From the NCBI RefSeq assembly GCF_000004075.3, contig NC_026660.2, positions 25,733,498 through 25,797,497 on the forward strand: a stretch of DNA of 64,000 nucleotides, read 5' to 3'. The notes beneath the pieces are model-generated. The model ran no database searches, was not told where the DNA came from, and saw only the letters and a list, made by a program, of their open reading frames with translations. Position 1 is the stretch's first letter, and the number at the start of each line of letters is the position of its first letter. The translations under genes and the position numbers were made by a program. Below are positions 1 to 11,629 of this stretch, one piece after another. The stretch is from Cucumis sativus. Lineage: Eukaryota; Streptophyta; Magnoliopsida; Cucurbitales; Cucurbitaceae.

Positions 1-3000
1 AAGCTACAAATCAAAGATAACTAATCCAAAATCCAAAATTTCTATGTATGTAAATCCATTTTGAGTAGAGACAAAATGAAAAACAAGAGAATAATTTATA
101 GTCCCATTTTTATCTAAAATTATGTAGAAACTCGCACACTGCCCCCACCTCCCACATCCCCATCCTTTTCCATGTTGAAGATGCTCAATCCATTTTTGAT
201 CTCTCTTGTTTCCTAATTTTATCTATTAATCTTCCTATCAAACCACATGTATATCTACCTAAACAACCAAAAACTATAGTTTATAGTTCAATAATTGTCA
301 TATATCCCTACTAATTGTAAAAAAAAAAAAAACTATAATTATTTTGTGGTTGAAAGTTAGAACTATTATGTGTCACAAATATATTCGACTAAAAATGTGA
401 TTGTTTTTAAATATTTTAAAAATATATACATAATAATAATTATGATATGGTGGTACACATATATTTTTATTATCGATACAAAAACGAACTTAACACAATT
501 AACATGGTTTCATTTTATACATTTAATACAACACATTTTATAATATATATATGTTTGGGTTTGATTACAAAGTTTACCTGAGTGGTTTTTGTAGGTATTT
601 TTATTAAATTGGTTTTCATATTAGAAAAAATGTCTTTCCTGAAGAGTCGTCAACTTTGGCTTATAATTTCAAAGTTCCCAATTTCTTGTGTACTGTTTTT
701 TTTATTGAATAACATATTTGACATGAAATTAAAAAAATTTAATCAATGTTTCTAAGACATTATATGTCAAACTTTAGTTTTGCTCAAATAATTTTTTAAA
801 AAATGTATATATTATCAACTAAAAGAATTAGAGAATTGAATATTTTCAATATTGGTGTTAAATTGTTATCAAAAGATCGGATTAAACAACTCAATAAAAT
901 GTATACTAATAAGCGCAACTAAATGCTTGTTTTGAAAATTCACATAATAAAGTTATAGGTATCTTACAACAAGATTGGATTCATAATAATAAAGCATATA
1001 ATTTTGTACAATTCCCTATTTTAGGTAAAGGTATCTATCACGTGTTAAGTTATATAAATAATCCAAACTACATGACAGGTGGGTCTCCTTTGTATTTAAT
1101 AATCTTAATTTAGTTCATTCACATGCTAATAATAGACTGATTAATAATACTTTACCAATATCCATATCCAAAGGCCAGAAAGATTGTTTTAAATAATTTA
1201 AAATATTACAAAACATAGGTCACGTCATCTTAATTGATACAGTATTTTTTTGTAAATACAAATGAGTGTTTAGTTGATTTTTTTTTAAAAAAAATAGAAC
1301 ATAGGAAAGAAGAAAAGACAAAGAAAAGTTGAGGTGAAATTGATGCAATGACTTTGGGTTGAATTATGGGAAACAATGGATGAGGTGAGGATAAAGAAAA
1401 CTTGAAGGTGGGGGTTTGTCATGAGCGTCATGGAATACGTAACGGGAACTTTGATATTTAGATGACGCAAGCAAATAGGTCACTTCAGGGTACTCTTCAC
1501 TTTCACGGCCGGATATCGACAACAAACTCTATCGTCGGCTGCTGCTACCCATCACCTTTGCCATTCCATCTTCCATTCTTTTCCTTTTAGATCAAATATC
1601 AATCATCAAAACATTGGACTTACCCTCATTTATTTCATTCATTAATAATTATATCAATTTAATTAACTTCAAGTTAATATTTGATGAATTTTTAGCTCTC
1701 TAATTTTTATAAGACAACTAATTTAAATAATTTTAAACTTAGAATAAATTTAAGTATTTTGTTATATGTTAGTGGGACACATTTATAAAAGGGATTCTTT
1801 TAAAAATAAAAAATTTGACAATTATTTATGTCGGGTTGAACAAAACTACTACAAGACAAAATTCAAAATACTTATTTTTATATTAAGAGTTAAATTCTAT
1901 TTTCAATCATTTTTTTTATTGTATGGAAGTTGAAAGTTTAGACGGATATATTTATGAAAAATCCATGATTTAAATTAACATTTTTTAAAATCTAGAATTT
2001 GAATTGGTATATTTATACTAATTGACAGTAATTTTTTATTCTACATACTTCTAACTTTATGGATGTCCTCGAAGGGACATTTGGATTTAATTTCTTTTCG
2101 TGATTTTTCAACTTTAAAGTAATGGATGCATATATTTAAAAAAAAAGTAGGATATATTTAGTGAGAAATAACATAAATTTGAAAAAAAAAATTTAAGAAA
2201 AATAAGTTATATTTTATGTTTTTATATATGTATTTTGATGGCAGATTTGAACTATGATTTGATGTCAAATATCAAATTAAAGAAAACATAGTTATATTTG
2301 ATTTTTGAATCTAATATAAAATTTAGAGGAAAAGTTTAATTTAAACTATTGTTTAATATGTATAATTGGTATTTATAAATCATAAAAGTAATTGTTATTT
2401 ACTAAATATTAGATGATAATAAATTATTCATTAATTTTTGTTAGATTGTATTTTGTGTTAAAAAAGTGTATAACTATTTTAATTAATATTATAATATATT
2501 GGAGTGTAAACTTTTTTCTACTTTTGAAAAAAACCTCAATTTATTACGTATTCTTAAATATAATAGTTTGTCAATAGTTATAAATATACTTATAATTGTT
2601 TAATATACTTATGCATTTAAAAACTTTAAATTCAAAATCAAAACACAATGAAAATGAAAAAGTAAAAAATATATTGATTTGGGAAAAGCAGAATTTGAAT
2701 TGTTGTGTTGTCAAACACATATGGTTGAAGCCAATAAAACTAAAACACATCAACCAAACGTACAATTAGACAATTATTAAACCAGATATTAAAGCTCAAT
2801 ATTTATACGTGTATAATTTAAATGTTATAACTTATCTAAATATATTAATTTAAACTTTTAAATTTATACTTTGGTTGAATACATTTAACTGTGAGTTTAA
2901 ATTGATATAATAATTAGATTAGTATTTAAATTGATACAATTTTGTATAAATTGGTATTTGTCATACATTTGATATTATAAATGTTTGAATTGGTTAGACC

Positions 3001-5381
3001 TAAAAACTTCTCATTTGGACAACAAAAGGAGAAAACCAAGTCCATACTGACTTATACTTTATACAATAAATGTGATGTGTTAGGTATTGTTATAATCCAA
3101 ATATTTAAATGAGTGGAAGAAAAAGTTTACACAAGTTTAGAAGGTTATTTATGACCCGTTTCGGATAATAATTGTCTAAGATTATAATAACCACGTCATT
3201 CTACACTAAATATTAATTTTTAAATATCTAATTAGGCACGGTAAACATAATTTCAACACTTTTTATATGTTACAATAATTATTATTTCCTACAAGTTTTA
3301 CTATTTTACATTTGTAATTTGTTTTTATTATTTCTAAAGTGTTCACGGTTTTATTTTCAAACTAAAACAGTTTACATTTCAAACACGTATTACTATAATA
3401 AAAAATATATAATAAATTATAAAATAAATTACAGTTCAAACACATGTTATTATAACCGAAACTAAAATAATTTATAGTTCTAAGTGTAAATGTTTACAAT
3501 CCAACTATAATAACCTCCCAATGTTTCCTCCGTATTTATCCCTTAGATGGTTTCAAACAAAGATAAATTGTTATTTTACAAAATTAGTGGGGCTTTTTAA
3601 AAAAAATAATTGAAAAAACATATTATTTACATCCACTAAGAGAAAAAGATCCATTTAACTTGATTTTCTTTTTGAGAAAGTGTAAATATATTTTGTTAAT
3701 CTTCCTATTTTTTACCATTTTTCACATGAATAAATTTGTTAAATATTGTTTAATTAAAATATTGTATTATATATAACTCTATATGACTTTAGTTTCGAAA
3801 GGAGACTAGATGTATTGAATTAATTTGCTGTTTATGGAGGAAGGTTTTTGAACAAATTTAATCCATTAGAAAACAAATGTATAAATGAATTGGATTGGAA
3901 TATATCCTCAACTCAATACATATTTTCGGGTTGGTTAGTCTTGCAAGTTTTTAACTCAACCAATCAAATATGAGTTAAACTAGGCTGACTTTAAGTTGTA
4001 TTATATATATTTTTAGCAAAAAAAAAAAAAAACTCTCATAATAATGTTTAACTTTTATTAAATAAATATATATATAAATGAAAATGAGAAGAGTTTTAAA
4101 TAACAAAGAAATTAAAGAACTAACATAAAAGAAAAACACAAAATAGATGATAAAGATTATATCCAAGTATGTCTTTCAATATTCATGGTCCATAGAAGTC
4201 GAGAATTTTCATCTTCTAAAAGTGTTGAAGGGAATGAAAGCGATTCAAACCAAACGGTCCCAACTTAATGTTTTGCTTGAGCTCCAATTTGATACTCTCA
4301 ACACTATCAAACTCTTAAATATCTTCTAGCGGTGGGTTGACCGAAAAATATTTTAGAGTAGCAAAATCTAACTTCTATCATTAAGTGATAAATGACGAAA
4401 TAAGTCTATCACTAAATGATATATTTGTAAGCTCCATGAACCAGCCTTAAACTGTAGAGATGGTTACAATCACACTTGGATACTTTTAACTCGATCAATT
4501 ATTCCTTTATCTTAATTAATATTTATAATTGATGGCAATTGCAATCATAATAATCAAATATATAACAACATTTCAACAAATTTATAAAAGTCTACAACGG
4601 ATTTTGCTTTATTTATAACTTTCTTAAAATGTTGTTATATAGTTATTACTTTTAATTTAATTACTATATTTGTAATTATCAAAATTTTAAATTGTTTGAT
4701 ATGATTTGATTTCAGAAAGGGAAACTTGTCCTTATTACAGGAGAAAAAAAACAAAAAAAGGTTTGAATTTTGTTTACGTTGTGGTTGGGTTTTACCATAT
4801 TATCCCTTAGGTGTGGTTTCCAAATCATTTTCTGCTTCTTTCAATATTCGTCTTTGAGCTTTTTTGCTCCTTCTAACGGTATCTCTTCTTTTACAATACG
4901 TCCTTCTTTCTCTTTTTAAACCATCAGTTTTTCAAATCTTACTTCTGAAGCTTTTTCCCATTCGTCTGTTAAACCCACCGGTTAGCGTTCTACATCCTTC
5001 TATAATTCCTTATTTTTTTTTTGTTAAATTCATCAAACAAATACAATTTTTTAACAATTCCTTTCTTTTTTTTTAGCTTCCAGTTTTCTGTTTGGTTTCA
5101 AATATGTGTAAAAAATAGATAACACATCATTATTCAACCAACACTTTGATTTTTGCTTTTTTTCGTTTGTTACCGTTTTTACGGTTGGACATATTCATCA
5201 TTTTTTTTGTATTATTTTCTACACACCAAACACATACTATTATAACTCAAACTCAAACTATTCTAATCAAATAACTTACTTATCGTCCCAAACACCCAAA
5301 TTATCGGTTGATTTATTTACGGCCAAATAAACACATTTTAGCTTTCCGAGAATCTCACTGTTCCATAACTTTTTTTTTTTT
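1..5381. other. AT-rich intergenic DNA, no gene supported
   Basis: I see no coding region here. The open frames are short, low in complexity and rich in Phe, Ile and Leu, as expected of AT-rich noise. The stretch holds poly(A) and poly(T) runs, scattered copies of a 'CAAACACATATTAT'-like dispersed repeat (around 3360-3480 and 5225-5300), and one fold-back element listed separately. A patch around 1490-1580 is visibly richer in G and C than its surroundings but has no convincing reading frame. Confidence 0.6.
4536..4680. repeat. Small fold-back (MITE-like) element
   Basis: The left arm (about 4537-4573, containing ATATATAACAACATTT) pairs with the right arm (about 4626-4678, containing AAAATGTTGTTATATAG), leaving a loop of roughly 50 bp. 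The arms closely resemble those of the larger fold-back element at 8900-9168, so both probably belong to one non-autonomous family. No open frame lies inside. Target-site duplications were not resolved because the flanks are A/T-rich. Confidence 0.55.
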
Positions 5382-7901
5382 TCATCTGCCCTCCCCTGGA
5401 TTCATTTGAGAAAAAACTTGACTAGCAGTTAAAGGAATGTCTAGATCTTGACTCATATGTTCCTTTTCTTCTCTTAAAATGGAAGAACCAATGGAAGGAA
5501 TTCTTTGAATGAACATTGAAGAGCTCTCGTTGGCATTGGTTTCACTATCTTCATGCGGCATTCTATGATGAACATTTTGTTCAAGTTGCAATGCATACTC
5601 CAAATCCCACACCACATCCCCCATTGCTGGTCTATTTTCACCATCGTCTTGTAAGCATTTTTCTATTGTTTCACTGAACTTTCTCAAGGAATTAGGATCG
5701 ATCTGACCCTTTAATTTTGGGTCGATGATCTCTTCAAGCAACTCCATTTTCTTGCACTTCAATCCCCATTCTGCTAGATTTATTTGCTCATTTGGAAGTG
5801 TTGGATTCAAAGCTAGTCTCGCACACAAAACCTCAAGAAGAACTACCCCAAATGAGTACACATCAGATTTCTGTGTCAATTGTCGTGTTCGAAAATACTC
5901 AGGATCGAGATACCCGATTGTCCCTTTAATATCTGTGCTTACATGAGTTTCATCCAAGGAACTTGCTGTTGAAAGGCCAAAATCAGATACTTTAGCAACA
6001 AGGTTCTCATCAAGCAAAATGTTAGTTGATTTCACATCACGGTGAATGATTCCACTGGATAAGCCTTTGTGTAGGTAATGCAAGCCTTTAGCTGCACCAA
6101 TGCAAATTTCTAGCCTTTTCTTCCAAGACAAGGGAGGAAAGTTTGAGTTGTAAAGATGCTCCCTTAGTGTTCCCTTCTCCAAGAATTCATAAACCAAAAT
6201 CATCTCAAGCCCTTCATTGCAGTACCCAATAAACGAAACGAGATGCCGATGTCGAATTCGTGACAGTATCGTGATTTCTCTCTCGAATTCGGAGATACCT
6301 TGTCCAGCCCCTGGCTGGCTTCTCTTGACAGCTACTCTCATGCCATTTCTCATAACTCCCTTATAGACTTTCCCAAAACCACCCTCACCAACAAGGAATT
6401 TCTTGTTGAAATTATTGGTAGCCGTTTTGATTTCGGCGAGAGAAAACTTCAACCCAAGATTCAAGTTGGGGATGGGGGAGTTGCTTGAGGTTCTCTCAGT
6501 AAACTTGCTGTGAGTACTTCCACCTCCAAATACAGGTAATGGATACCATTTTGTGTGCGTTATTTGTGAAGCTTTCTCTGATTTTGGCTTCCTCCATTTC
6601 AGACCAAAATAGATCCCAAAGCCTAAAATACAGATCAAACCAAAAATCCCAAAGGCCAAACCCACAAAAACACCCACACGTTTGTTTTTCGTTTCCTTGA
6701 CGACAGGATCTTTGGTATGTTCATCCATGGCTTCCATAATCTCAACCCCATTCAAAAAAGCATTGGACTGTAATGTATCTGGATGAGGACTAACACTGAC
6801 ACTAATGAACCCATCTTCACCACAATTCACCAAGAAATCTAAATGAAATGGATGATTAACCAAATCAGAAGAGCCAGTTTTTTTACTAAACCTATTGCCA
6901 ATAGAAAGATTGAAGTAAAGAAAACCGTGGGATGTTTTACCAATTAGATCATAGAAATGAAGTCGGAGAAGATGGCGAGTATGTTTTCTTGAAGGAAAAT
7001 GCCATGTTATATTGATCGAGTTAAGAGAGGAATTTATCAATTCTTTGGCAGTTTGGTATACGAGTTCAGGCGCAAAATAATGGTCGTCTTCATTCAAGAA
7101 TTTCAGTTTTGTTCGATGAGGAATGCTGTTTTTTGCAGAGCTCGGATTCAATAGATAAGTGTTGTCCTGTTCTTGTTCCCATTTACCCCACAGTCCGTCT
7201 GTGTCCGGGAGAATTTCAGGACCTCCCACATTGATTCTGTAAATTGTATGTAAAACTAGAGATGGGAAAATCTTGGACTCACCTTTTTCTCCGGCGAGGG
7301 TAATCACTTTAGCTTTGTCTGGAATGAAGTTCGGTGGGATGGGGAACACTTCAATGGCATTTACATAAGCAATCGATGAAGAATTTGGTGAAAAATAGAT
7401 CCGAAAATTTTCCCCTGAGTTTAAGCACAAGAAGAATTCCTCAATTGAGGTAGAATTGTTACGGATATTAGTGGAGTTAAAGTTTCGAAGTAGGAGGAAC
7501 CCAGAAGCAGAAACGTTGAAAACAGATGTGGATAAATCAGTAGAGAAATTGAAAGGGGAGAAATGAAGACGTACAATATGAACAGTATCTTGGTCGACTT
7601 CGAATTCGTAAAATGATGGGTCCTTGAAAATCCTTATGGAATCGTACAGAGATGGAGACTCAGTGGAATGATCGACGACTTGACCGGAATTATGTGGGAT
7701 GAATCTGAAACTGATAGTATTGGTGGTATTCAAGTCGCCGATGAAGCTCCGGCCAGCATTAAAAACAGTGGTCTGTGATCCACAGTTCACAAAATACTTA
7801 TCTGGGGAAGTGTATGATTGAACATGAAGAGAGAAGAAGAGAAGACAGAGGAAAATGTGAGAGAAAAGGGTATGGAAATCAGAGCTCGAAACCATTTCCA
7901 T
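5382..7901 (-). CDS. CrRLK1L receptor-like kinase, At2g23200-like
   Basis: Plasma-membrane receptor kinase of the malectin-like (CrRLK1L) family, whose members sense cell-wall state or RALF peptides. I start at the ATG at 7901 (839 aa), because MEMVSSSDFHTLFSHIFLCL opens a good signal peptide; the ATG at 7895 is an alternative. The open frame runs 65 codons further upstream but would bury that signal. After the signal comes an N-glycosylation-rich malectin-like ectodomain (about 30-395), a membrane span (about 408-433), and a kinase domain. The kinase has loop GEGGFG (505-510), Lys526 in VAVKR, catalytic HRD Asp622, DFG Asp640 and GYLDPEY in the activation segment. All catalytic residues are present, so it should be active. 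It is intronless, as usual for the family. It most resembles the uncharacterised At2g23200 group rather than FERONIA or THESEUS; the ligand is unknown. Confidence 0.93.
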   Translation of the reverse strand: MEMVSSSDFHTLFSHIFLCLLFFSLHVQSYTSPDKYFVNCGSQTTVFNAGRSFIGDLNTTNTISFRFIPHNSGQVVDHSTESPSLYDSIRIFKDPSFYEFEVDQDTVHIVRLHFSPFNFSTDLSTSVFNVSASGFLLLRNFNSTNIRNNSTSIEEFFLCLNSGENFRIYFSPNSSSIAYVNAIEVFPIPPNFIPDKAKVITLAGEKGESKIFPSLVLHTIYRINVGGPEILPDTDGLWGKWEQEQDNTYLLNPSSAKNSIPHRTKLKFLNEDDHYFAPELVYQTAKELINSSLNSINITWHFPSRKHTRHLLRLHFYDLIGKTSHGFLYFNLSIGNRFSKKTGSSDLVNHPFHLDFLVNCGEDGFISVSVSPHPDTLQSNAFLNGVEIMEAMDEHTKDPVVKETKNKRVGVFVGLAFGIFGLICILGFGIYFGLKWRKPKSEKASQITHTKWYPLPVFGGGSTHSKFTERTSSNSPIPNLNLGLKFSLAEIKTATNNFNKKFLVGEGGFGKVYKGVMRNGMRVAVKRSQPGAGQGISEFEREITILSRIRHRHLVSFIGYCNEGLEMILVYEFLEKGTLREHLYNSNFPPLSWKKRLEICIGAAKGLHYLHKGLSSGIIHRDVKSTNILLDENLVAKVSDFGLSTASSLDETHVSTDIKGTIGYLDPEYFRTRQLTQKSDVYSFGVVLLEVLCARLALNPTLPNEQINLAEWGLKCKKMELLEEIIDPKLKGQIDPNSLRKFSETIEKCLQDDGENRPAMGDVVWDLEYALQLEQNVHHRMPHEDSETNANESSSMFIQRIPSIGSSILREEKEHMSQDLDIPLTASQVFSQMNPGEGR

Positions 7902-8899
7902 GGAAATGGTGGGTACAGAGCAAGTGGGGTTTCTTCTGTAGATGGAAAATTTGGAATGGAATGGAAGGGAGATGAGAATGAATAATGAGAGGGAAAAGAA
8001 AATAGATGCTGAACTGTTCAAACAGTCAACAGCCCATCGACAACAGGTTAGTTCCATTGAAGAAAACAGATGGAGGAGAAGACGATAAAGGATCACAAAT
8101 ACAGTGATAATGACAAAGAAATTAAGTCGACTCGGAAGTTGCTTACTGTCGAGAAAAAATAGTTCAAAACTGTATCTGAAAATAGTGCAATGATAGCAAT
8201 TCGAAAATGCTCTTCACATAAAAATTTCTGCTTGAAGAACCTAAATCTAAGTCGGGAAAAGATAACATAAAAAAGATGGGAAAAAATGGGATTTGAACCA
8301 TGCACTACTTTTCCTCACGATCGATGGTGCCACTTTCTGATTTTACCAATCCTTGAAGCGAATATCTTTTTCACTTCTATGGAATCTATATTATATATTC
8401 TTTTATCTTCCAAAATCAATGGACAATAAAAGAAATAATCTATCTATTTTAAGAAGCCTAAGTTTTCATAAATTTTTCAACATCTCACAAAACGATGATA
8501 AATAGAATACAATTCAATAATATTTTACATTAACCATCACAACAGTTTTGACCAAAAATTTTAACAAAATTTCTATTACCCTATTATGTATGTTTGGTCG
8601 AGGTTGAACGGAGGTTTTGTTAGATTATTTTAGTTTGAAAAATAAATAATAATAGTCAAATAGTAAAAATGGAGTGAAGAAAGAATTTTAAAATAATATT
8701 TACTATAACTTATTTAAAAATTTTAAATAGTATTTTATTTACCTAATGATATTAATTATAGTTTTACTTAATTCATGCGATAAACAACCTCTCAATTTTT
8801 ATAGATAATGATTTTTCTTTATTAGACATACACTCACTTATTTAAATTAAAAATTATGATAAATAAAATGTCTCATTAAAAAACTAGTATTGTAAAAAC
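7902..8899. other. Upstream region of the receptor kinase gene
   Basis: This holds the 5' leader and presumed promoter of the minus-strand kinase gene, followed by AT-rich DNA. The kinase reading frame stays open to 8096 and another minus-strand frame covers 8093-8305, but neither shows conserved protein features. I see no other gene here. Confidence 0.5.
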
Positions 8900-9168
8900 A
8901 GTAATTGTAATGGATAACTATTTGATAAATAATAATTAAGAATATAATAACATTTAAAAAAAATGCAAATTTAGCAAAATTATCGCTGATAGACTTGTAT
9001 TACTGATAGACTCTATCAGTGATAGTACAAGATTTACAACATGCTCTATCGGTGATAGACTTATATCATTCATAGAATTTGACAAATTTTGCTATATTTG
9101 CAAATTTTTTAAAATGTTGTTATATACTTAATTATTTTGAATCTAATTGTTAAATTTGCAATTATCTC
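8900..9168. repeat. Fold-back (MITE-like) element with long imperfect inverted repeats
   Basis: The inner arms, 8934-8980 and 9086-9133, are near-perfect inverted repeats. The innermost 16 bases differ at one position (GCAAATTTAGCAAAAT against GCAAATATAGCAAAAT after reverse complementing). Weaker pairing extends to about 8900 and 9168. The loop is built from repeated GATAGAC/CTATCA-type units (8982-9076) that can themselves pair, so the whole element could form a long hairpin. No coding frame is present. It resembles the shorter element at 4536-4680, which supports a dispersed family. It ends about 50 bp beyond the P450 stop codon and may lie in that gene's 3' UTR. Confidence 0.7.
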
Positions 9169-9217
9169 TTGTAAAAAAATACACAAGTACATGTAAATTA
9201 CTAGAAATAGATATTTA

Positions 9218-10846
9218 TTAGTAAAAAATGTTGTTGATGATGGGTCGAGCTTTGCACATGGCCTCCAATGGCACCATCTTGGTCATTATGGCACCAGACA
9301 ACTCCTTCATGTCAATGTCTTCTTCTCCAATTTTCTTCCACTCAAAACATTGAATCAGAGTTGCTAAAGTAAGACCCATCACTCTATGTGCCATGGCAGA
9401 ACCAGGACATGCACGCCTTCCTAATCCAAAAGGCAAAAACTTGTGTATCTCTACAGCTTCTGATTTTTCGTATCGCTCTGGTTTAAAACTCATGCAATCC
9501 TCCCACTCGTTTGAATCTCTATGTATGGCCCAAGCATTGACTAGTACCATTGTGTCTCGTGGCACATCATACCCACATATTTTGCAGTCATTGGTTGCAT
9601 AATGGGGAACCAACATGGGTGCCGCAGGATTCAACCTAAGAGTCTCAGAGACGATTCTTTGAAGATAAGGTAGTTTAGAAATGTCTGATTCCTCCACGAG
9701 TCTTTCTTGTCCAATTTGAGTGTCTATCTCCTCTTTTGCCTTTTTTAACACTTGAGGATTGTTTAGGAGATGACTCAAGGCCCATTCCATTGTCACCGCG
9801 GATGTGTCGGATCCAGCCGTTAGTAATATCTACAAAATTTATTATATTTCTGGTAAGTTTATTACAACTTTTTAACTAAAAATTTGTGGAAATCCACCTT
9901 TCTTCCAAAAAAAAATGATAAATAAAATAGAGAAGTGGGAGAATTTATTAATTACCAATATAAATCCTTTGATTATCTGATCGTTATAGTGATCGGGTTC
10001 CGATTGTTGTAGAGAAAGCAAGTGATCGATCATCGTGTTCCTTCCTTCTTCCTTCGTCTTACGATGGTCATCAATTAGCCCTTGCAAGAACGCATCCACT
10101 TTCTTCCCCAGTTGTATTAATTTCCTCTCAATACCCTTCGACATCCAATTCAATACAGGTAAGAAATCCCCTGGATTTGATACTCCTCCTACCGCCACAA
10201 TCTCTTTAATCAACTCCCTAAACCTCCTCGCCTCTTCCTCATTCGTCACGTCCTCGCCATAATACCTTTTACCAGCCGCCATTCTCATCGTGATGTTGAA
10301 CGTCAGCTCCGACATCGCCGATTGAATTTCTACTTTCGAGAATTGATGAATCGAATTATGTGACAGTTTTCGAACAATTCGCATCACTTCATCCCTTCGG
10401 ATGTCCGTGAATTTGTTGATTCGAGATATAGAGAAGATCTCAATGGCGCCAATTCGACGAAGGTTCCGCCAATGGTCGCCGTATGGAGCCCCAATCATGG
10501 TAGTGTAATTATAGCCGATGTATTTTCCAACGAGCAAACGTGGACGGTTGGCGAGAACAACGTCGTTTTTAGTGAAGCAGTCCTCCACCGCCGCCGAGGA
10601 GGATAAAACGACTGCAAGCTTGGATCCAAGGCGGAGAGACATAACAGGGCCATATTTGGCAGAGAGGTTGCTGAAAGTTCGGTGGATTGGCTTTTTCAAG
10701 AGATGGAGATGTCCGATGACCGGAAAAGAGGGTGGACTTGGCGGTAAGTTATTGCGAAGTCGAAGAGATCGAGAGATGAATTTGAAAGCAAGAAGAAGAA
10801 AGAAAAGTGAGAGAGAAGAATAGAGGACGTAAGTGTCTAAATCCAT
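9218..10846 (-). CDS. Cytochrome P450, CYP81 family-like
   Basis: ER-anchored haem monooxygenase, 500 aa in two exons. Exon 1 is 10846-9956 (297 codons, phase 0); exon 2 is 9829-9218. The 126-bp intron starts GTAATT and ends TTGTAG. The start is the ATG giving [11 protein letters not shown], an N-terminal anchor followed by the proline hinge [17 protein letters not shown]. Later motifs are [18 protein letters not shown] (C-helix, typical of CYP81), the I-helix oxygen-binding AGSDTS (302-307), the K-helix ETLR (359-362), PERY (about 414-417) and the haem loop [11 protein letters not shown] with axial ligand Cys438. All key residues are intact. CYP81 enzymes hydroxylate specialised metabolites such as isoflavones, indole glucosinolates and, in cucurbits, cucurbitacins. 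The substrate cannot be read from sequence, and no other metabolic genes adjoin it. Confidence 0.93.
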
Positions 10847-10884
10847 GGTGTTTTTTTTTTGTGGGTATGATTTCAATTTGTGTT

Positions 10885-10898
10885 GATATATAAATATA
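10885..10898 (-). promoter_or_regulatory. Possible TATA box of the P450 gene
   Basis: An AT-only TATATAAATAT-type string lies about 40-50 bp upstream of the P450 start codon. The position would imply a very short 5' leader, and such strings are common in this AT-rich DNA, so this is only a suggestion. Confidence 0.3.
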
Positions 10899-11145
10899 CC
10901 TAATGGAGAAGGACAGACATTATAATTGAGTATTCTCCAAGTTATAAATTTTTTAAAATTCTAAATTGTAGGAGAGATGAATATTATTAATTAAGTAGTA
11001 ATTAGTAGCTACGTGAATGATTTGATAATAAGGCACTTTCCTTGTTTCTATTTGTTGCATATAGTGAACAACTTTTGTACTTCCAGAACTTTGAATTTTC
11101 TCTTGTGAGATCCTTACCATTCCTTTGAATATTCATATGCCATGT

Positions 11146-11161
11146 GGTCAAAAAGTTGACT
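11146..11161. promoter_or_regulatory. Paired inverted W-box cores upstream of the P450
   Basis: GGTCAA (11146-11151, the reverse of TTGACC) and TTGACT (11156-11161) sit four bases apart, about 300 bp upstream of the P450 start. WRKY factors bind TTGAC(C/T), and paired W-boxes are common in pathogen- or elicitor-responsive promoters. This would suit a defence-related CYP81. The functional link is inference. Confidence 0.4.
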
Positions 11162-11373
11162 AGCAAATGTGGTACATCAAACTGGAATTTTGCGGATCAG
11201 AAAGAAAGAAATGCACATTACTTTTCAAAATGATGGCCTAGAGCGTGTCTGAGGTAGGGATTTAGGGAATTAGACAAAGGGTTTGCATTTGTAGGGATTA
11301 TGGTTAAATAACACCCTAAATTTTTCTATTTCATCTTCTCCTAACCCTCCAAATTTTCCCTATTTCATCTTAT

Positions 11374-11561
11374 ATCATAATACTATACTTATAACTCTTT
11401 CCCAAACACAACTTATAATAATACTACAACTATAACTCTTTCCCCAAAGCATGTTATCATAATACTACAACAATGATCTTTTTTCCAAACACGTATTATC
11501 GCGACACTACCAATAATAACTCTAACCCCAAACACATATTATCATAACACTTGATTATTAC
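11374..11561. repeat. Minisatellite, about 42-bp unit, 4.5 copies
   Basis: Units begin at 11374, 11415, 11456, 11498 and 11541, giving spacings of 41, 41, 42 and 43 bp. Each unit starts ATCATAACACTAC or a close variant, passes through a (T)ATAACTCTTT segment, and ends CCAAACACATATT-like. The last unit is partial. Copies are clearly diverged, so the array is old. The ending matches a dispersed repeat seen near 3360-3480, 5225-5300 and 62460-62600. Confidence 0.7.
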
Positions 11562-11629
11562 AAACATAAGATTATTATAATATTTTTTTCTCATAACTAT
11601 TTCTCTCTCCAAACGCACCCTTAGTATTT

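Noticed and set aside
7902..8096. 65-codon N-terminal extension of the receptor kinase frame
   Set aside because: It places a second hydrophobic stretch before a clear signal peptide and has no match to the family as I know it; the ATG at 7901 or 7895 is the sensible start.
8278..8345. tRNA-like string with GGTTCAAATCCC on the minus strand
   Set aside because: The B-box resemblance is there, but no matching acceptor stem, D-arm or anticodon arm could be folded by eye.
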